Of a stretch of DNA of 35,838 bases, positions 34,172 through 35,838 are shown one piece after another (the first letter of the stretch is position 1; every line of letters starts with the position of its first letter). The position numbers and the translations under genes were made by a program. Below the pieces are notes generated by a model. It saw nothing but the letters and a program-made list of their open reading frames with translations. It ran no database searches and was not told the origin of the DNA. This DNA is from Peptostreptococcaceae bacterium oral taxon 113 str. W5053. Lineage in GTDB: Bacteria > Bacillota > Clostridia > Tissierellales > Peptoniphilaceae. The DNA lies in assembly GCA_000467935.1 (NCBI GenBank), contig KI259738.1:1-35838 (forward strand), in the 5' to 3' direction.

Positions 34172-34834
34172 ATGAATATGACAAAAGATATTATATTTAT
34201 ATGTGGAACTGAACATTCCGAGTGGTGTTGGAACGAAAATTTTATTGGTTATTTTAAAGGGAAAGGGTATAATACGCATATACATGTATTATCTAATGGA
34301 CATACTGATGTTGATGAATCATTAAAAAGATTAAAAAACATTATTGTGAATATTGATTCAAAATTTATACTTGTTACTCATTCGATGGGGAACTTAATTG
34401 TAAATGAGTTTTTAAATAGAAATCAATTATTTCCAAGTGCTTTAATCTTACTTTCTCCTTATCCGACAAATCATAGAATTTTAAGTGCAATAAGAATTGC
34501 TTATAATTATTATACTATTTCAAAGGAAGAGTTGTTGTTTTCGAACAGAATAAACAATTGTGAAAAATATATAAAATTACTATCTAAGGAGTCTCCAAAT
34601 ATAAGGAAACTTACATTGACATATTCAAAACCTAATGTTTTAAAGTTTGCTATACCGACCTATATTATGGGGTCGGATAATGATAAATGTATACCAGTAA
34701 AATCTTTAGTTAACACAATGAAATTTTATGGGGCAACATTGAAAATTTATAGAGATATATGTCATGATAGTATGTTGGATCCAGATTGGGAAAAAATTGC
34801 ATTCGATATATATAGATATTTAGAAAATAAATGA
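34172..34834 (+). CDS. Alpha/beta hydrolase at the end of the NRPS operon
   Basis: 220 residues with a plausible catalytic triad: nucleophile elbow THSMGN (S71), an aspartate in GSDNDKCIP near residue 167, and a histidine in CHDSM near 199. No signal peptide, so cytoplasmic. It is distinct from the type II thioesterase at 11386, with a shorter cap region. It could hydrolyse the returning metallophore to free metal, trim the product, or rescue stalled carriers; the sequence does not tell. Nine bases separate it from the methyltransferase fusion, and it is the last gene of the operon before the TetR promoter. Confidence 0.75.
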   Translation: MNMTKDIIFICGTEHSEWCWNENFIGYFKGKGYNTHIHVLSNGHTDVDESLKRLKNIIVNIDSKFILVTHSMGNLIVNEFLNRNQLFPSALILLSPYPTNHRILSAIRIAYNYYTISKEELLFSNRINNCEKYIKLLSKESPNIRKLTLTYSKPNVLKFAIPTYIMGSDNDKCIPVKSLVNTMKFYGATLKIYRDICHDSMLDPDWEKIAFDIYRYLENK

Positions 34835-34898
34835 GATTCTTGAGTATTGATTTTTTAATAGAAAATATTAAAATGCCAAAACTCAAAGGAAAATGAGG

Positions 34899-34927
34899 TT
34901 GAAAAAAAAACAATAGTGTGATAGTAT
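34899..34927 (+). promoter_or_regulatory. Promoter of the TetR-family gene
   Basis: TTGAAA (34899-34904) and TAGTAT (34922-34927) with a 17-base spacer. Just downstream, ATAAC (34932-34936) and GTTAT (34940-34944) form a short dyad with a 3-base spacer that could serve autoregulation. Confidence 0.5.
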
Positions 34928-34962
34928 AGAAATAACAAAGTTATCAAGTGGAGGGGGATAGA

Positions 34963-35586
34963 ATGTCTAATTTGACCGGCTATGAATTAACGCATAAAAA
35001 TATCATAGATAGTGGCAAAAAGCATTTCTTAAAGTATGGATATGAGCGTTCTAATTTGAGAAAAATATGTAAAGATGCTGGCGTTACAACCGGTGCATTT
35101 TATCGCCATTTTCAGGATAAAGAAGATTTATTTGTTTCGTTGGTACAACCTTTGGCTGAGGAGATATTAAGTTTTTATGCGAAATTTGAAAAGAAGTCTT
35201 TTGAAAGTTTGGATAAAAATCATACAGAAAAATTAGCTGAAATAAACGTTAATGGATCGATTGAATCTGCTTTGTATATGTTTCAACGGAAAGAGATATT
35301 TGAACTGTTACTATATAAAGCATATGGGACAAAGTATGACAATTTTATTGAAAAATTAGTTGAGTTAGAAGATAAAAATAGAAAGAAAGCGATGCAAGTT
35401 TTCTCTGATAAAAAAGGAGAATATATTAATATCCCAGATGAAACAATACATCTTCTTGACCATTCATATATAAATGCTTTGTGTGAGATTGTGGTTCATT
35501 CCAAGTCGGAAAATGAGGTGAGAACGAATGCAAATATTGTAGCAAGATTCTTTAATGAAGGATGGAGAAAACTTCGTGGGTTTTGA
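34963..35586 (+). CDS. TetR-family transcriptional regulator
   Basis: 207 residues from ATG 34963; GGAGGGGG precedes it, and the in-frame GTG at 34948 is part of that region. The N-terminal helix-turn-helix is clear: a first helix ending in KKHFLKYGYERSN, LRKICKDAGVTTGAFYRHF for the recognition part, then KEDLF. The C-terminal ligand domain has no recognisable signature. It lies between the biosynthetic operon and a likely transporter operon, so control of uptake or efflux in response to the metallophore or its metal complex is plausible. Candidate sites are the dyad at 34932 and the 28-bp dyad at 35615. Confidence 0.88.
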   Translation: MSNLTGYELTHKNIIDSGKKHFLKYGYERSNLRKICKDAGVTTGAFYRHFQDKEDLFVSLVQPLAEEILSFYAKFEKKSFESLDKNHTEKLAEINVNGSIESALYMFQRKEIFELLLYKAYGTKYDNFIEKLVELEDKNRKKAMQVFSDKKGEYINIPDETIHLLDHSYINALCEIVVHSKSENEVRTNANIVARFFNEGWRKLRGF

Positions 35587-35607
35587 GAATAAATCTCTAT
35601 TTTTTTG
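35583..35607 (+). terminator. Weak terminator after the TetR gene
   Basis: GAGA (35585-35588) and TCTC (35594-35597) form a short 4-bp stem overlapping the end of the gene, followed by TATTTTTTT. The stem is so short that partial read-through into the next genes is likely. Confidence 0.35.
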
Positions 35608-35642
35608 GAACATAGATAACTTGGTTAGCTAATATAGTTATC
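35605..35642 (+). promoter_or_regulatory. Promoter/operator region of the transporter operon
   Basis: An interrupted 28-bp dyad is centred at 35628.5: GATAACT (35615-35621) and AGTTATC (35636-35642) as outer arms, and the 8-base palindrome TTAGCTAA (35625-35632) exactly in the middle. Eleven of fourteen half-positions are symmetric. A weak TTGGAA (35605) and TAATAT (35630) with 19 bases between them overlap it. This is a good candidate operator for the upstream TetR-type or the DtxR-type regulator. Confidence 0.6.
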
Positions 35643-35671
35643 AGGCTATCAGGAAGTTAAGGAGGTATAGT

Positions 35672-35763
35672 ATGAAAAAAATTGTCATCAAAGTATGATA
35701 GAGTGGTTTGAAATTTTATCCACACCTATAAAAAATCAATTAAAAACTATTATGGAGGAATGA
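35672..35763 (+). promoter_or_regulatory. Two coupled tiny ORFs ahead of the transporter gene
   Basis: The first (35672-35698, AAGGAGG upstream) would encode MKKIVIKV. It overlaps as ATGA with the second (35695-35763), of 22 codons, beginning MIEWFEILST and ending KTIMEE. The second stops three bases before the next start codon, and its last codons supply that gene's ribosome-binding site. They may be a leader, or one small gene broken by a frameshift. No known protein was recognised. Confidence 0.4.
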
Positions 35764-35766
35764 AAA

Positions 35767-35838
35767 ATGAAATTAAAAGATGTAGTTCAAATTGCAGTAT
35801 TAACAGTGATTGGATTTGCTATTGGAATGGCTGTTTCA
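35767..35838 (+). CDS. Partial membrane protein, probable ECF-transporter S component (MptD-like)
   Basis: Only the first 24 codons are in the window: MKLKDVVQIAVLTVIGFAIG and then MAVS. A short polar start followed at once by a membrane helix, and the KLKD beginning, resemble MptD/Trep_Strep-type S components of energy-coupling-factor transporters. GGAGGA lies six bases upstream. Such proteins are often followed by CbiQ-like, ATPase and paired ABC exporter/importer genes linked to metallophore uptake, but those would lie beyond the window. The identification rests on very little sequence. Confidence 0.5.
   Translation, partial: MKLKDVVQIAVLTVIGFAIGMAVS

Noticed and set aside
34834..34885. 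Possible terminator after the alpha/beta hydrolase gene
   Set aside because: TTTTAATA/TATTAAAA and TTGAGT/ACTCAA can form a nested hairpin, but no T-run follows on the + strand, so it does not look like an intrinsic terminator.
1..35838. CRISPR arrays, tRNA or rRNA genes, insertion sequences
   Set aside because: No regularly spaced repeats, no tRNA-like folds or rRNA stretches, and no transposase frames were seen on either strand.

Overview
The window reads as accessory DNA of a low-GC Gram-positive bacterium (Firmicutes). Coding is AT-rich, ribosome-binding sites are strong GGAGG types, operons are tightly packed, and a MobP-type relaxase/MobC pair sits at the left. A fastidious anaerobe of the Peptoniphilaceae or Clostridia type is a reasonable guess. 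Genus cannot be read from the sequence alone.

Layout. 1-3190 is conjugative or mobilizable-element backbone: a possible single-strand-binding-protein remnant, a small membrane protein, then a leftward mobC-relaxase operon with an attenuator-like leader and a candidate oriT behind it. 3194-3682 holds a short DtxR-family, probably iron-sensing, regulator with its own promoter and terminator. 3824-11295 is a rightward operon: salicylate synthase followed by all seven shikimate-pathway activities (aroB, aroA, aroC, an aroE-aroK fusion, type II aroQ, a DAHP synthase). 11386-34834 is a second rightward operon: type II thioesterase, Sfp-type phosphopantetheinyl transferase, salicyl-AMP ligase, a 2060-residue NRPS built like yersiniabactin HMWP2, a thiazolinyl imine reductase, a stand-alone cyclization protein, a pseudo-methyltransferase/carrier protein, a saccharopine-dehydrogenase-like reductase, a second imine reductase, a 1791-residue terminal NRPS with C-methyltransferase and thioesterase, a degenerate-reductase/C-methyltransferase fusion, and an alpha/beta hydrolase. 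34899-35838 holds a TetR-family regulator, two tiny ORFs and the start of a membrane protein that looks like an ECF-transporter S component. The uptake/efflux operon probably continues to the right.

How it works together (inference from families). Phosphoenolpyruvate and erythrose-4-phosphate are taken to chorismate by the local aro genes and then to salicylate. Salicylate is adenylated and loaded on the N-terminal aryl carrier of the first NRPS. Successive cyclization domains then add cysteines as thiazolines, some reduced to thiazolidines and at least one C-methylated. The product should be a salicyl-capped poly-thiazoline/thiazolidine metallophore, related in logic to yersiniabactin, pyochelin and streptococcal equibactin but with no polyketide module. 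The main novelty is that the cluster brings its own complete precursor pathway and sits next to mobilization genes, so metallophore production should not depend on whether the host makes aromatic compounds.
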